This document shows positions 40,957-49,998 of a DNA stretch of 64,000 bases, piece after piece (position 1 is the first letter of the stretch; every line of letters starts with the position of its first letter). The stretch is taken from NCBI RefSeq assembly GCF_010092505.1, contig NZ_CP048021.1, positions 2,356,001 through 2,420,000 on the forward strand, written 5' to 3'. This DNA is from Virgibacillus sp. MSP4-1 (GTDB lineage: Bacteria > Bacillota > Bacilli > Bacillales > Alkalibacillaceae). The notes beneath the pieces are model-generated. The model was not told the origin of the DNA and ran no database searches. It saw only the letters and a list, made by a program, of their open reading frames with translations. The translations under genes were made by a program, and so were the position numbers.

Positions 40957-43011
40957 ATGGAACAACGGCGCCGGCACACCAGAACGAGAAAACGTAAGCA
41001 ATGTATGATCTATAGTGTTATCAGTGCATTTATCCTTTTTATACTGGGAATCGGGAGTGTTTTTCTTTTCAGTTACCTCCAGGGGCCTCCTTCTCTGACC
41101 AGCCAGCAAAATACGGTCCTCTATTCTGCAGATGAGGAAGTGATTGGTGTTAAGCATGGGAATCAAAGTCGTTATTGGGTACCTCTGGATGAAGTGTCCC
41201 CTGATTTAAAACAGGCGTTTCTGACCACGGAGGATGACGAGTTTTATGACCATTTCGGATTTGATTTCACACGTATTTTCGCAGCTGTTGGCAAAAACAT
41301 AGTCAATATGGACAAGGTGGAAGGAGCCAGCACCATTACCCAGCAATACGCAAGAAATTTGTTTTTAACCCATGAAAAATCCTGGAGTCGTAAAATAAAG
41401 GAAGCCTTGTATGCCCTCAGGCTTGAAATGTTCTATGACAAAGATAAAATTCTCGAAGGCTATTTAAATACGATTTATTTTGGGCATGGAAACTACGGTG
41501 TCGAAGCTGCCAGCCGTTTTTATTTTGATAAACATGCAAATGAGCTGACCGTAGCTGAAGCGGCCATGCTTGCAGGTATTCCTAAGGGACCCACTTATTA
41601 TTCACCCATTCGTCATCCGGAAAATGCCAAAGATAGGCAGGAAACCATTTTGCGTCTGATGGCTAAAAAGGGAGACATCACTCAGAACGAACTGGATAAA
41701 GCCCTGCAGGAAAAACTTGCTTTTGCCGAGGAAGATGAACGGGAAGGAAAGCAAATTGCCCCCTATTTTCAGGACGCCGTTATGAATGAAGCCAGCCAAC
41801 TGCTGCGCATATCCAGAAAAGAGCTTAAAACCGGCGGCTATAAGATTTATACAACGTTAAATAAAGACATGCAGAAAAGTCTTAAGCAGACAGCCGAGCA
41901 GGAAATAGATGAAGCTTCCAAAATCCAGGTGGGCGCTTTAAGTCTGGATCCAAAAACTGGCGGTATTCAGGCACTTCTGGGCGGACGTGATTTTGAGGAA
42001 AGTCAGTATAACCGGGCATTACAGGCGAAGCGGATGGCCGGCTCCACCTTTAAGCCTTTTTTGTATTATGGTGCCCTGGAAAATGGGGCCACGCCGGCAA
42101 CACCACTGGAAAGTGAGCCGACAAAATTTAAATTGGCCAATGGAAAAGTCTATGCGCCAACGAATTATAATAATTACTATGCCAATGACGAAATTACGTT
42201 AGCACAGGCATTGGCCCTTTCCGACAATATTTATGCGGTCAAAACCCATATGTATTATCAACCGGAAACGTTAGTAGAGAACGCTCGGAAGTTTGGGATT
42301 CAAAGTGAGCTGCCCGCAGTTCCTGCCCTCGCGTTAGGTTCTGCCTCTGTATCGGTTCTGGAGATGGCCCGGGGGTATGGAATGCTGGCTAATGGGGGAA
42401 AAGCTGTGCATCCGCATACCATTACCAAAATTACGGATTCATCCGGTACGGTTTTGTATAAGCGAGACAAGCCGTCAGCTAAACAGGTCCTTGATCCCAA
42501 TACATCCTTTGTGCTTACAGATTTAATGACGGGAATGTTTGACACGTCGCTCAATGACTACAGCCGTGTCACCGGTGCAGCCATTAAAGACCAGCTCACC
42601 AGGGAGTATGCAGGGAAAACCGGCTCTACAGATAAAGACAGCTGGATGATCGGCTTCAGCCCTCAAGTAGTGACAGCCGTCTGGACGGGTTATGACAATA
42701 ATAAGGACATTACGAAAGTTGAGGAATACCGTTATGCACGAAACATCTGGGCGGATCACATGGAAACCATTCATAAGGATTTGCCTGAGCGCGAATTTAA
42801 ACCGCCTGAGGGAGTCACAGCCGTAGCGATGGACCCACACACTGGAAAACTCGCACATTCAGGCTGCGACGACCGGCGTGTCACGTATTTTCTTGAAGGG
42901 ACAGAGCCAAAAAACTATTGTACGGTCCACGTACCAAACCCGGAAGAGACCGATGAAAATAAACAAAGAAAGAAAGACGGCCGCTCGATTTGGGATTGGA
43001 TTGGATTTTAA
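40957..43011 (+). CDS. pbpG: Class A penicillin-binding protein, PbpG-like
   Basis: Bifunctional peptidoglycan glycosyltransferase/transpeptidase, 684 residues. Basic N-terminus and one membrane anchor (about 20-42), GT51 domain with TTEDDEFYDHFGFD and STITQQYARN, then the transpeptidase motifs AGSTFKP, SDN and GKTGST. Closest in context to B. subtilis PbpG (YwhE, PBP2d), a forespore enzyme; the spermidine genes found next to it there are absent. The ATG at 40957 follows AAAGGTGG. No sigma-F promoter could be assigned. Confidence 0.92.
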   Translation: MEQRRRHTRTRKRKQCMIYSVISAFILFILGIGSVFLFSYLQGPPSLTSQQNTVLYSADEEVIGVKHGNQSRYWVPLDEVSPDLKQAFLTTEDDEFYDHFGFDFTRIFAAVGKNIVNMDKVEGASTITQQYARNLFLTHEKSWSRKIKEALYALRLEMFYDKDKILEGYLNTIYFGHGNYGVEAASRFYFDKHANELTVAEAAMLAGIPKGPTYYSPIRHPENAKDRQETILRLMAKKGDITQNELDKALQEKLAFAEEDEREGKQIAPYFQDAVMNEASQLLRISRKELKTGGYKIYTTLNKDMQKSLKQTAEQEIDEASKIQVGALSLDPKTGGIQALLGGRDFEESQYNRALQAKRMAGSTFKPFLYYGALENGATPATPLESEPTKFKLANGKVYAPTNYNNYYANDEITLAQALALSDNIYAVKTHMYYQPETLVENARKFGIQSELPAVPALALGSASVSVLEMARGYGMLANGGKAVHPHTITKITDSSGTVLYKRDKPSAKQVLDPNTSFVLTDLMTGMFDTSLNDYSRVTGAAIKDQLTREYAGKTGSTDKDSWMIGFSPQVVTAVWTGYDNNKDITKVEEYRYARNIWADHMETIHKDLPEREFKPPEGVTAVAMDPHTGKLAHSGCDDRRVTYFLEGTEPKNYCTVHVPNPEETDENKQRKKDGRSIWDWIGF

Positions 43012-43054
43012 GGTTGGATGATTCTCTCCCACAGCAAGAGAACAAATCCCATAG

Positions 43055-43089
43055 AAAAAGGGGCGACATTAACGCCGCCCCTCTTTCTT
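43055..43089. terminator. Bidirectional terminator between pbpG and ywhD
   Basis: AGGGGCG-ACATTAA-CGCCGCCCCT hairpin with T-rich flanks on both strands. Confidence 0.85.
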
Positions 43090-43180
43090 GTCCCAGTAAA
43101 CATGTAAAACCCATGTGCCCTTATTTTACAAACTTCCAATTCAAAGCACAAGATTTTCACAAAACGTTCACAATTCTTTC

Positions 43181-43235
43181 ATAAAGTGGAACTTCCATCA
43201 GGGGATTTTCTCCATCCCCCAATGATCGTTCACTA
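43181..43235 (+). repeat. AAACTTCCATCAGTGGGG-type repeat
   Basis: ATAAAGTGGAACTTCCATC, then CATCCCCCAATGATCG; copy of the family described at 1750, downstream of ywhD. Confidence 0.6.
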
Positions 43236-43271
43236 AACGAATCAGGAATTTCCCAATGGTCAATCAGGATT

Positions 43272-43799
43272 TTATTCACTGGTGCCATCAAAGGCATTCT
43301 TTAACTCATCCCTTGAGTTTTCCCACATTTCCGGATTAAATTCACGGAGAAATTTTTCTAAAATACCTTTAGATTTCTCATCCATATGATCGATAACAAC
43401 CCGGCCTTTCAGGGATTTATCCATATGATTCACATGCTCCGGCAACAGCTTATAACCTCTGCGGATTTCTCTGTCCACTACCAGTTCACTGGCAGCCAGA
43501 CCATAATAGTAGGCGCCGCTCTCACTGCGTTCAACCGTTGTCCAGGCAATCCAATAGAGTTTTCCATTTGGCACTTCATTGCGGTCAGACAAAAATTTAA
43601 TGCGTTTTTCCACTTTACTTCTCGCATGCATGGCCCCCATATCAACAAAGGCTTCCTCTTCATTGGGGTCTACTATAATTGGTGACATATTTTCAAGACT
43701 AATCGCTCCACCCCCGCTATAGCCAGGGTGACCGTCAATGGGATCATCTTTCATAATCGTAAACTGCTGTGTTTTCTTTGGTTCTTTTTCGTTGGACAC
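43272..43799 (-). CDS. ywhD: YwhD family protein
   Basis: 175-residue soluble protein of unknown function matching YwhD of Bacillus (QQFTIMKDDPIDGHPGYSGG near the start; LYWIAWTTVERSESGAYYYG centrally). Ends in a charged helical tail. The start is GTG (43799), eight bases after AGGAGG. Flanked by pbpG and the fused permease; it appears to be a single-gene transcript. Confidence 0.88.
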   Translation of the reverse strand: MSNEKEPKKTQQFTIMKDDPIDGHPGYSGGGAISLENMSPIIVDPNEEEAFVDMGAMHARSKVEKRIKFLSDRNEVPNGKLYWIAWTTVERSESGAYYYGLAASELVVDREIRRGYKLLPEHVNHMDKSLKGRVVIDHMDEKSKGILEKFLREFNPEMWENSRDELKNAFDGTSE

Positions 43800-43916
43800 G
43801 ATGTAAACCTCCTTTGATTAAAACTCAGGAAAAGTTTGTCTTTTATTCTAACATATCACAACTGTACAAAACATGATAAACGACTCTGGTACAAGGATAA
43901 CCAGTGCACCAGAAAT

Positions 43917-45977
43917 TTAAGCAAAGTGATCATGATTCCTCACTCGTGTAAAATTCTCAGGGTCCGGGTCCGGATGCAGCGTCGTCGTATGCACATCCAT
44001 TTTGAACTGTCTGTCTTTTTTCCGTTTCCACTTATAGATAACCCCCACTTTTGCCTGCTGCACCTCCTTGACTCCCTGAATGATGAATTGCATGGCAAAA
44101 ATGGCGAGCATAAAGGCAAGAAGGGGAAGAAGGACGATCCAGTAATGTCCGCTTGAAAGCGACATTTTTGCAGAGCCGAGCAAACCGGACCACTCATAAG
44201 TCATCGATCTTGGCGGGTCACCGACGAGACCAAAGCTTCTATTGGTTCCGCCTAAGAAAAAGTCAAAAACGCCAAGGTGCATAAAAATGAGTAAAACCTG
44301 AATGAACTGCTGACCAAACAAAATCGTTAACCTTGGACCCAGATGAGGCAGAATGTGCTTTTTCAGGATATGAAGCTTACCTCCACCCATCACTCTGGCA
44401 CTGGTGATAAACTCCTGCTGCAGCACCCCCTTGATTTCCCGACCGGACAAAACGGCTGTCAGGGGAACGACCAGAATCGTCAGGATCAGAATCTCGAGCA
44501 TAATTCGTTCTGTAAAGGAATATTGAAACCCCATGGCTGACTCTATCAGTATAGGCCGAAGCAGGATGTAAGCAATGATACTTAGCGGCAGAAAGTGTAT
44601 GGAGTCAACGATTTTTTCCACCCACTTCTGTCCTCTTGGCTTTAAGCTGAATGCATAAAAGATTCCGGCAAAAAATCCAATCCCAACTCTTAGCAGAGCA
44701 ATAAGCAGCGCAAAGAACAGCGTATATTTTGCTCCGATCACAAGCTGATCAAACATACTGAACCCCAATGAGTCCGTGCCCAGTAAATATGGCTCTGGAG
44801 GGGAATGAGGGGGTGCACTGATTAATTCACCATCTTCCCCATAAAAGAGCCTGGTCTGATCAATATGGTTATCCGTACCAGCCGAATAAATGACGCTATA
44901 CGTGATGGCACCGATGAAAAACAAACTTCCAACTGCAAACTTCGGATTTTTCATATGGTTAAAAAACAGCTTCAAAGGCTTCCAGACTGCATTCCACGGC
45001 TTACGGATCCGCATAATACTCCTGCCTGCATCTCCTGCCAGATCCGCCAGCCATTTCACAGGCTGTAAACGCCCCCTTCCCGACCTTTTTCTGACAATCG
45101 CCTGGCCATATACACGCTCCTCATCCAGCCACAAATCCACTCCCTGGAAGAAAAGAAAAAACGGGGTAAATACGAGAATGAGAGAAACAGCAATCACCAT
45201 CGGCTGCAGACTCTCTGTCATATAATACGTGATTCCGTTAATATTATAGATTCGCTCCACGATAAATAGACTGGACAGGGTTCCCCAGACGATAACCTTG
45301 GCATGACGGAATGTACTTGGGGTAATATTTTTCAAAATATGCTGAAGCACGATCACTTTTTGCTTCAGTCCCTTGCTTTTCGCAAAGGTCACATACTCCT
45401 TAAGGTACTCCTCTTCTATTAACAGCAGAATGATTTTAAACAGGGCAACCATAGGGATGATAGCCAGTGTAATCATAGGACCTGTAAATACCTTCTCATC
45501 CATATATGTTGCTACCCGAAACAAGCGTACATCGGTTGCCTGATAAACCCAGATCACCATCATTTGAAGGAGTATGGCAACGACAAGGTCCGGTACCGAT
45601 TCAAAAATATCAAGTATGCGTTTCAAAGGATTTAATAGAAACTTAGGCAGAAAATTTGCGGTAAAGGCTAACAGAAACGCAAGAACAAATCCTAATAATA
45701 AAGCACCGACCAGCACCTGCATGGAGTAAACAAAGGGCTCCCATAACGTCTCCAATAATGGAAAAGGCTTTTGGGGGCGCCCATACATGTACACCCAGGA
45801 ATCAGGGTTGAAAAAATCCACGATAAATGGCCACAGCGTCTGCACATATTCCCCTATATGAAACAGTCCGCCCGCGTCCGGCTGCTGTGCCTCCATAAAC
45901 CTCTTCGGCATGATACTGACACAGAGAATTCCAAAAATCCCTAATATGTAGTAAACGATCGGTTTTAAAATTTTCAT
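43917..45977 (-). CDS. Fused two-domain peptide/nickel-type ABC permease
   Basis: 686 residues that combine a DppB-like permease (about 1-300) and a DppC-like permease (about 340-650) in one chain. Each half has a run of hydrophobic helices and an EAA loop: EYVTFAKSKGLKQKV near 195 and EFITSARVMGGGKLHI near 550. Normally these are two proteins. Neither ATPases nor a solute-binding protein are adjacent, so it must use partners encoded elsewhere. Substrate unknown; oligopeptide is the family default. The ATG follows AAAGGAG. The tail after 650 is basic and His-rich. Confidence 0.85.
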   Translation of the reverse strand: MKILKPIVYYILGIFGILCVSIMPKRFMEAQQPDAGGLFHIGEYVQTLWPFIVDFFNPDSWVYMYGRPQKPFPLLETLWEPFVYSMQVLVGALLLGFVLAFLLAFTANFLPKFLLNPLKRILDIFESVPDLVVAILLQMMVIWVYQATDVRLFRVATYMDEKVFTGPMITLAIIPMVALFKIILLLIEEEYLKEYVTFAKSKGLKQKVIVLQHILKNITPSTFRHAKVIVWGTLSSLFIVERIYNINGITYYMTESLQPMVIAVSLILVFTPFFLFFQGVDLWLDEERVYGQAIVRKRSGRGRLQPVKWLADLAGDAGRSIMRIRKPWNAVWKPLKLFFNHMKNPKFAVGSLFFIGAITYSVIYSAGTDNHIDQTRLFYGEDGELISAPPHSPPEPYLLGTDSLGFSMFDQLVIGAKYTLFFALLIALLRVGIGFFAGIFYAFSLKPRGQKWVEKIVDSIHFLPLSIIAYILLRPILIESAMGFQYSFTERIMLEILILTILVVPLTAVLSGREIKGVLQQEFITSARVMGGGKLHILKKHILPHLGPRLTILFGQQFIQVLLIFMHLGVFDFFLGGTNRSFGLVGDPPRSMTYEWSGLLGSAKMSLSSGHYWIVLLPLLAFMLAIFAMQFIIQGVKEVQQAKVGVIYKWKRKKDRQFKMDVHTTTLHPDPDPENFTRVRNHDHFA

Positions 45978-46072
45978 GGCGACTCCTTTATTTAAATATC
46001 ATTTTAGCTTCATCCGACCCGCAGTTAGCAGGCACAGCATGACCTCAAGTGCATTTATCAAGTATAAATAAC

Positions 46073-46127
46073 CAGTATAAAGTGAAACTTCCATCAGTGG
46101 GAGTATTACGGCCGGTTAAGGCGTGAT
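46073..46127 (+). repeat. AAACTTCCATCAGTGGGG-type repeat
   Basis: TATAAAGTGAAACTTCCATC then AGTGGGAGTATTACGGCC; shares both the head and the TATTACGGCC tail with the copy near 1750-1890. Confidence 0.6.
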
Positions 46128-46234
46128 AAAAGTACTGATTAAATTTTCACTGTCTATGGCAATATTACATAATGATCTGAATTATGTAAATATTAAATAC
46201 AAATGCACAGGAATTCCCCGTTTTTGGCAGATAA

Positions 46235-46276
46235 ACAAAAAACACCATCCATCCCGCCCGGATAAATGGTGCTTGC
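46235..46276 (-). terminator. Terminator after ywgA
   Basis: AGCACCATTTATCC and GGATGGATGGTG form the stem on the minus strand, followed by TTTTTTG. Confidence 0.8.
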
Positions 46277-46287
46277 CAGTATCATAC

Positions 46288-46797
46288 TTAGTGCTTCACA
46301 TTCATTTCCGCAATGAATGCCCAAGCTCTCTCAAGCTCTTCCCGTGTATAATTCTGCTTCTTTTTTACTGTAAATACTTTATCCTCGATTTCTTCCCTGG
46401 GGCGATTGTCAAAATACAACATGGTAGCAATCAACTCCAGAAATCTTGAGCTCATCCCCTTCATCTTTTCAATCCAATGATCCATATCAGGCATGTTGAT
46501 GTTGTAATGCGTCAGGAATTTCTGCCCTTCTTCAGTAATGGAATAACGATATTGATAAAAGCCTTTTTTCTTCTCTTTTTCTTCCTCTAAAAAACCAAGA
46601 TTAATAAGCTCCTGAACGCGTAACGTCAGCTCTTCTGAGTAGGGACCATAGAAGTGGAACTGATAGCGTTCGGAAAATGGATAATCACATTTTTTTAAAA
46701 TATAAATCATCTTCTGTAGTTTCTTTCTTCCGATGAGTTCGTGACACTCCGAAAAAAACGAAACTAGTTTTGCATGATCCTGTAACACAAACGTCAT
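46288..46797 (-). CDS. ywgA: YwgA family protein
   Basis: 169-residue protein like B. subtilis YwgA. Residues 15-90 have the layout of a winged-helix fold (GRKKLQKMIYILKKCDYPF, YQFHFYGPYSEELT, GFYQYRYSITEEGQKFL), so it may bind DNA or act as an antitoxin-like adaptor; that is inference. Its ATG lies three bases past the ywfO stop, so the two are translationally coupled. Confidence 0.85.
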   Translation of the reverse strand: MTFVLQDHAKLVSFFSECHELIGRKKLQKMIYILKKCDYPFSERYQFHFYGPYSEELTLRVQELINLGFLEEEKEKKKGFYQYRYSITEEGQKFLTHYNINMPDMDHWIEKMKGMSSRFLELIATMLYFDNRPREEIEDKVFTVKKKQNYTREELERAWAFIAEMNVKH

Positions 46798-46800
46798 CTC

Positions 46801-48096
46801 CTATCCTTCTAATATCTCCAAAATCCGCTTCTTAATCGGACTATGATCTGATAATCCCTCAATAAAATCTGAAGGGAAGTAAAGCTTATGATCTGTTCGT
46901 TTTTTCCCCGAAATCGCCTCAACAATATCCGAATGCCTGGAAAGCTCCTTTAACTCATCGTTTTGCATTAATAAATGAATCGGCAGACGCTCCTCATCCT
47001 CTCCCGGGCGGTAAAAGTCATAAGGTAAGTCAGACGAGGAATCCACTTCCAGATAATAATCCGGGTCAATGCCGGCTTCGGTGAAGAGCTGATGCAGCTC
47101 CATAAATTGCTCAAACTGGTGGTTCGGATTGAATTCAATATACTTAAACAAATGACGATTAACGAATCGATCGCATAAATCACTTAGTATCGGATCGTTT
47201 TCCTCTTGCCAGATCTGGAAGTAATAGAAAACAATCGATTCATCTAATTTTAAGTAGTCCTTCAGTGTCGGATTCCCTTTAAAAAAGGATTCAAAATGAG
47301 AAGGAGCCAGTTTGAAATCATAGTTATTTTCATATAAGTAACGGGCACGATGTAAAATCTTGGTCAAAATAACCTCAGAGCTTCTCGTGACCGGATGGAA
47401 ATAGACCTGCCAGTACATTTGATAGCGGCTCATGATGTAATCCTCCACGGCATGCATACCGGTCGCTTTAATCACAACCTGATCATCCAGCGGGCGCATC
47501 ACCCGTAATATCCGCTCCATATCAAAATGCCCGTAGCTCACCCCTGTAAAATAAGCATCACGCTGGAGGTAATCCATTCGATCCGCATCAATCTGGCTCG
47601 AAATCAGACTGACCACAAGCTTGTTCGAATAGGTTTTTCCAATGACATCGGCTACATCCTGTGGAAAATCAGGATGGACACGCTTCAAAATGGTATTGAC
47701 ATTCGTATCGCCCAGGATAATCTCCCGGGTAAAATCCTCATGATCCAGATCAAATACTTTTTCAAAGGTGTGGGAAAACGGACCATGTCCCAGATCGTGC
47801 AAAAGTCCTGCTGATAAACACAAGAGCCGCTCCTTTTCATTCCAGTCCGGGTGTTCCTTGAAGTTTTCCAAAATCCGCCTGACAATCTCGTACACCCCGA
47901 GGGAATGATTAAACCTGCTGTGCTCGGCACCATGAAAGGTATAAAAGGAGGTCCCTAATTGTTTAATCCGTCTTAACCTCTGAAACTCCGGAGTTCCGAT
48001 TAAATCCCAGATCACCCGGTCCCGTACGTGCACATACCGGTGAACCGGATCTTTAAACACCTTCTCTTCGGTTAATTGTTCATTACGATATTCCAT
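46801..48096 (-). CDS. ywfO: HD-domain phosphohydrolase YwfO (dNTPase-like)
   Basis: 431 residues of the SAMHD1/dGTPase-related HD superfamily. Metal ligands: His in EHSRFNHSLGVYE (near 60), HD in GLLHDLGHGPFSHTFE (near 107), and a later Asp in SQIDADRMDYL. Homologs in B. subtilis and Enterococcus hydrolyse dNTPs with allosteric activation; activity here is inferred. The ATG at 48096 is 8 bases from AAGAAGGG; a TTG three codons upstream is possible. Operon with ywgA. Confidence 0.92.
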   Translation of the reverse strand: MEYRNEQLTEEKVFKDPVHRYVHVRDRVIWDLIGTPEFQRLRRIKQLGTSFYTFHGAEHSRFNHSLGVYEIVRRILENFKEHPDWNEKERLLCLSAGLLHDLGHGPFSHTFEKVFDLDHEDFTREIILGDTNVNTILKRVHPDFPQDVADVIGKTYSNKLVVSLISSQIDADRMDYLQRDAYFTGVSYGHFDMERILRVMRPLDDQVVIKATGMHAVEDYIMSRYQMYWQVYFHPVTRSSEVILTKILHRARYLYENNYDFKLAPSHFESFFKGNPTLKDYLKLDESIVFYYFQIWQEENDPILSDLCDRFVNRHLFKYIEFNPNHQFEQFMELHQLFTEAGIDPDYYLEVDSSSDLPYDFYRPGEDEERLPIHLLMQNDELKELSRHSDIVEAISGKKRTDHKLYFPSDFIEGLSDHSPIKKRILEILEG

Positions 48097-48140
48097 TTTT
48101 TTCAACCCTTCTTAAACCCGCCTATTTTGCGCAAAATATA

Positions 48141-48182
48141 CATAAAGTGAGACTTCAATCAGTGGGCCACTGATTGTAAGCG
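48141..48182 (+). repeat. AAACTTCCATCAGTGGGG-type repeat, degenerate
   Basis: CATAAAGTGAGACTTCAATC then CAGTGGGCCACTG palindrome. The rest of the 490-bp gap up to lipL shows a TTTACTGA/TCAGTAAA hairpin at 48284-48308 and no gene. Confidence 0.55.
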
Positions 48183-48530
48183 TTACGTATCAGGCCTTTA
48201 ACGAGCTGTTCAGCCCCACCTTCTTATACGAATGCTGAGCGACAGGGAAATGACAGCTCCTCCATTCGTAAAAAACCGACATCTTTACTGAAATCAATAC
48301 TCAGTAAATGACGTTTAACTCCTTCCATTATATAAAAACTGTCGTAAAAAAACACCACTTGACATTTAAATGGGTGAATTTTTCATGTCGAATTATCTTT
48401 ACGGGAAAGCAGAGGCGAATGCTCAGGTCCTGTGAGATAGGAAGAAGACAGCGAGTGGCAGGAAGAGGACCAGGGGATTGCTTTGGTCTTTTTCTGCTCA
48501 GACCGGTCGGGCGCAATCACGGCAGCAGAT

Positions 48531-48539
48531 GTGGTATAA
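48531..48539 (+). promoter_or_regulatory. Extended -10 promoter of lipL
   Basis: TGGTATAAT (extended -10) about 50 bases before the lipL ATG; no good -35 element is present. Confidence 0.5.
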
Positions 48540-48586
48540 TAATCTAGGTTATACAAGCATAACGTTTTTAGTAAAGGAGAAGCCTC

Positions 48587-49414
48587 ATGACGAATCTTCA
48601 TCCATTATTACACTTCGACAAAATTCGGTTTCTTGATCAATCGATGAATACAGAAGCTCCAGCAATGCAGTCCTTTGCCATAGACGATGCGCTTTGCCTT
48701 TCAATAAGCAATGGATTATCCCCGCATGTGGCACGACTGTGGGTTCATGATCAAACGATTGTATTAGGGATTCCTGATAGCCGCCTCCCCCATTTAAATG
48801 AGGGTATTTCCTTCTTACAAAAGGAAGGCTACCGTGTGGTGGTCCGAAATTCAGGAGGACTTGCGGTAGTGCTGGATCAGGGGGTCCTCAACCTTTCCTT
48901 TCTGTTTCCGGATGGTAAGCAGCTTGGCATTCATGATGGCTATAAAGCGATGGTTTCCTTCATCCAGTTTTTATTTGCTGATGAGGACGCTTCGTTAGAT
49001 GTCTATGAAGTGGAAGGCTCCTATTGTCCCGGCGAGTATGACATGAGCGTGAACGGACAAAAGTTTGCCGGCATTTCCCAGCGACGAGTGAAAAATGGTA
49101 CAGCTGTGCAAATTTATATGTGTATTGAGGGGTCCGGTTCCGAGCGGGCTGAAGTGGTAAGAAAATTTTATTCAGAAGCTCTTCAGGAGGAGGATGCAAG
49201 CTATGACTATCCTGTCATCCGACCGGAAACGATGGCATCTTTAAATGAGCTGTTGGGAACATCCATGACTGTATCGGACGTTCGGGATAAAATTTTATCT
49301 AAGTTAGAAGAAATCTCAACGTCGATAACGACCGATCCTCTTAACGGCCAGGAGCTTGAATGGTTTGAAAAGCGTTTGAAGCAGATGAGAGCAAGGAATG
49401 AAAAGGTTTTATGA
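48587..49414 (+). CDS. lipL: Octanoyl-[GcvH]:protein N-octanoyltransferase
   Basis: Moves octanoyl groups from GcvH to E2 subunits in lipoate synthesis, through a Cys thioester. 275 residues of the lipoate-ligase-like fold: VVVRNSGGLAVVLDQGVLNLS near 85-105, and the catalytic Cys in EGSYCPGEYDMSVNGQKFAG near 145-165. It lacks a ligase adenylation motif and aligns with B. subtilis YwfL. ATG follows AAAGGAG. Neighbours ywfO and pta match the B. subtilis order. Confidence 0.92.
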   Translation: MTNLHPLLHFDKIRFLDQSMNTEAPAMQSFAIDDALCLSISNGLSPHVARLWVHDQTIVLGIPDSRLPHLNEGISFLQKEGYRVVVRNSGGLAVVLDQGVLNLSFLFPDGKQLGIHDGYKAMVSFIQFLFADEDASLDVYEVEGSYCPGEYDMSVNGQKFAGISQRRVKNGTAVQIYMCIEGSGSERAEVVRKFYSEALQEEDASYDYPVIRPETMASLNELLGTSMTVSDVRDKILSKLEEISTSITTDPLNGQELEWFEKRLKQMRARNEKVL

Positions 49415-49440
49415 TGTTCGTTGAGGCGGACATCTTTTTT
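49413..49440 (+). terminator. Terminator after lipL
   Basis: GATGTTCG-TTGAGG-CGGACATC stem followed by TTTTTT, overlapping the lipL stop codon. Confidence 0.8.
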
Positions 49441-49447
49441 GATTACC

Positions 49448-49880
49448 TGGTTTTTGGTGATGTCGGGATTCAATCTGGGTTGGGATTTGATCGGATTTGG
49501 ATCGGATTGGACTTTATCGGAATTGGATTAAATGAGCTTTATTTGGCTTAATTGTTATTTTTATGGATTGATTGCTGATATTTTGAATTGATTCTTCCGA
49601 TTTTGGAATATTTATCCTGAATAAGGAGCAATTCTCTCCAATCCGGACGAATCATCATCAAAACCGAATTAATTATTTTTACTCAACTTTCGCACCAAGA
49701 AATCTGTAGTGAAATCAATACGTGTAGGTGCTTATAGCAACTGACATATCATGCTTGAAATAAATTATGTGACTATAGCATCATTTTACCTTTTCCGGCT
49801 TAATCCACTCAAATTCAGATCAATCCCCAGCAGCCCGGACCAATTCCCAATCTTTCAGACATATTCCCGCTCAGTGACCT
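49448..49880. repeat. Array of degenerate 20-21-bp repeats (array 3)
   Basis: Between convergent lipL and pta. GGATTGGA, GGATTAAAT, GGCTTAATT, GGATTGATT, GAATTGATT recur at 20-21 bp from about 49448 to 49680; after a short break CCGGCTTAATCC, CAGATCAATCCC, CGGACCAATTCCC repeat to 49880. More worn than arrays 1 and 2 but with the same core and period. No gene is seen. Confidence 0.7.
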
Positions 49881-49934
49881 GCAACTACTCTCCTTCTTTC
49901 CCGGAACATAGACAAACAGACAGACACATAAAAT

Positions 49935-49968
49935 TAGCCAGGCGCTCAACTCTAGCACCTGGCTTTTA
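49935..49968. terminator. Terminator between array 3 and pta
   Basis: AGCCAGG arms with an 18-nt centre containing further pairs (AGCGC/GTGCT-like), T-rich on both sides, past the pta stop. Confidence 0.7.
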
Positions 49969-49998
49969 ACATCCTTTATTCAAGAAATAGCGAACCGT

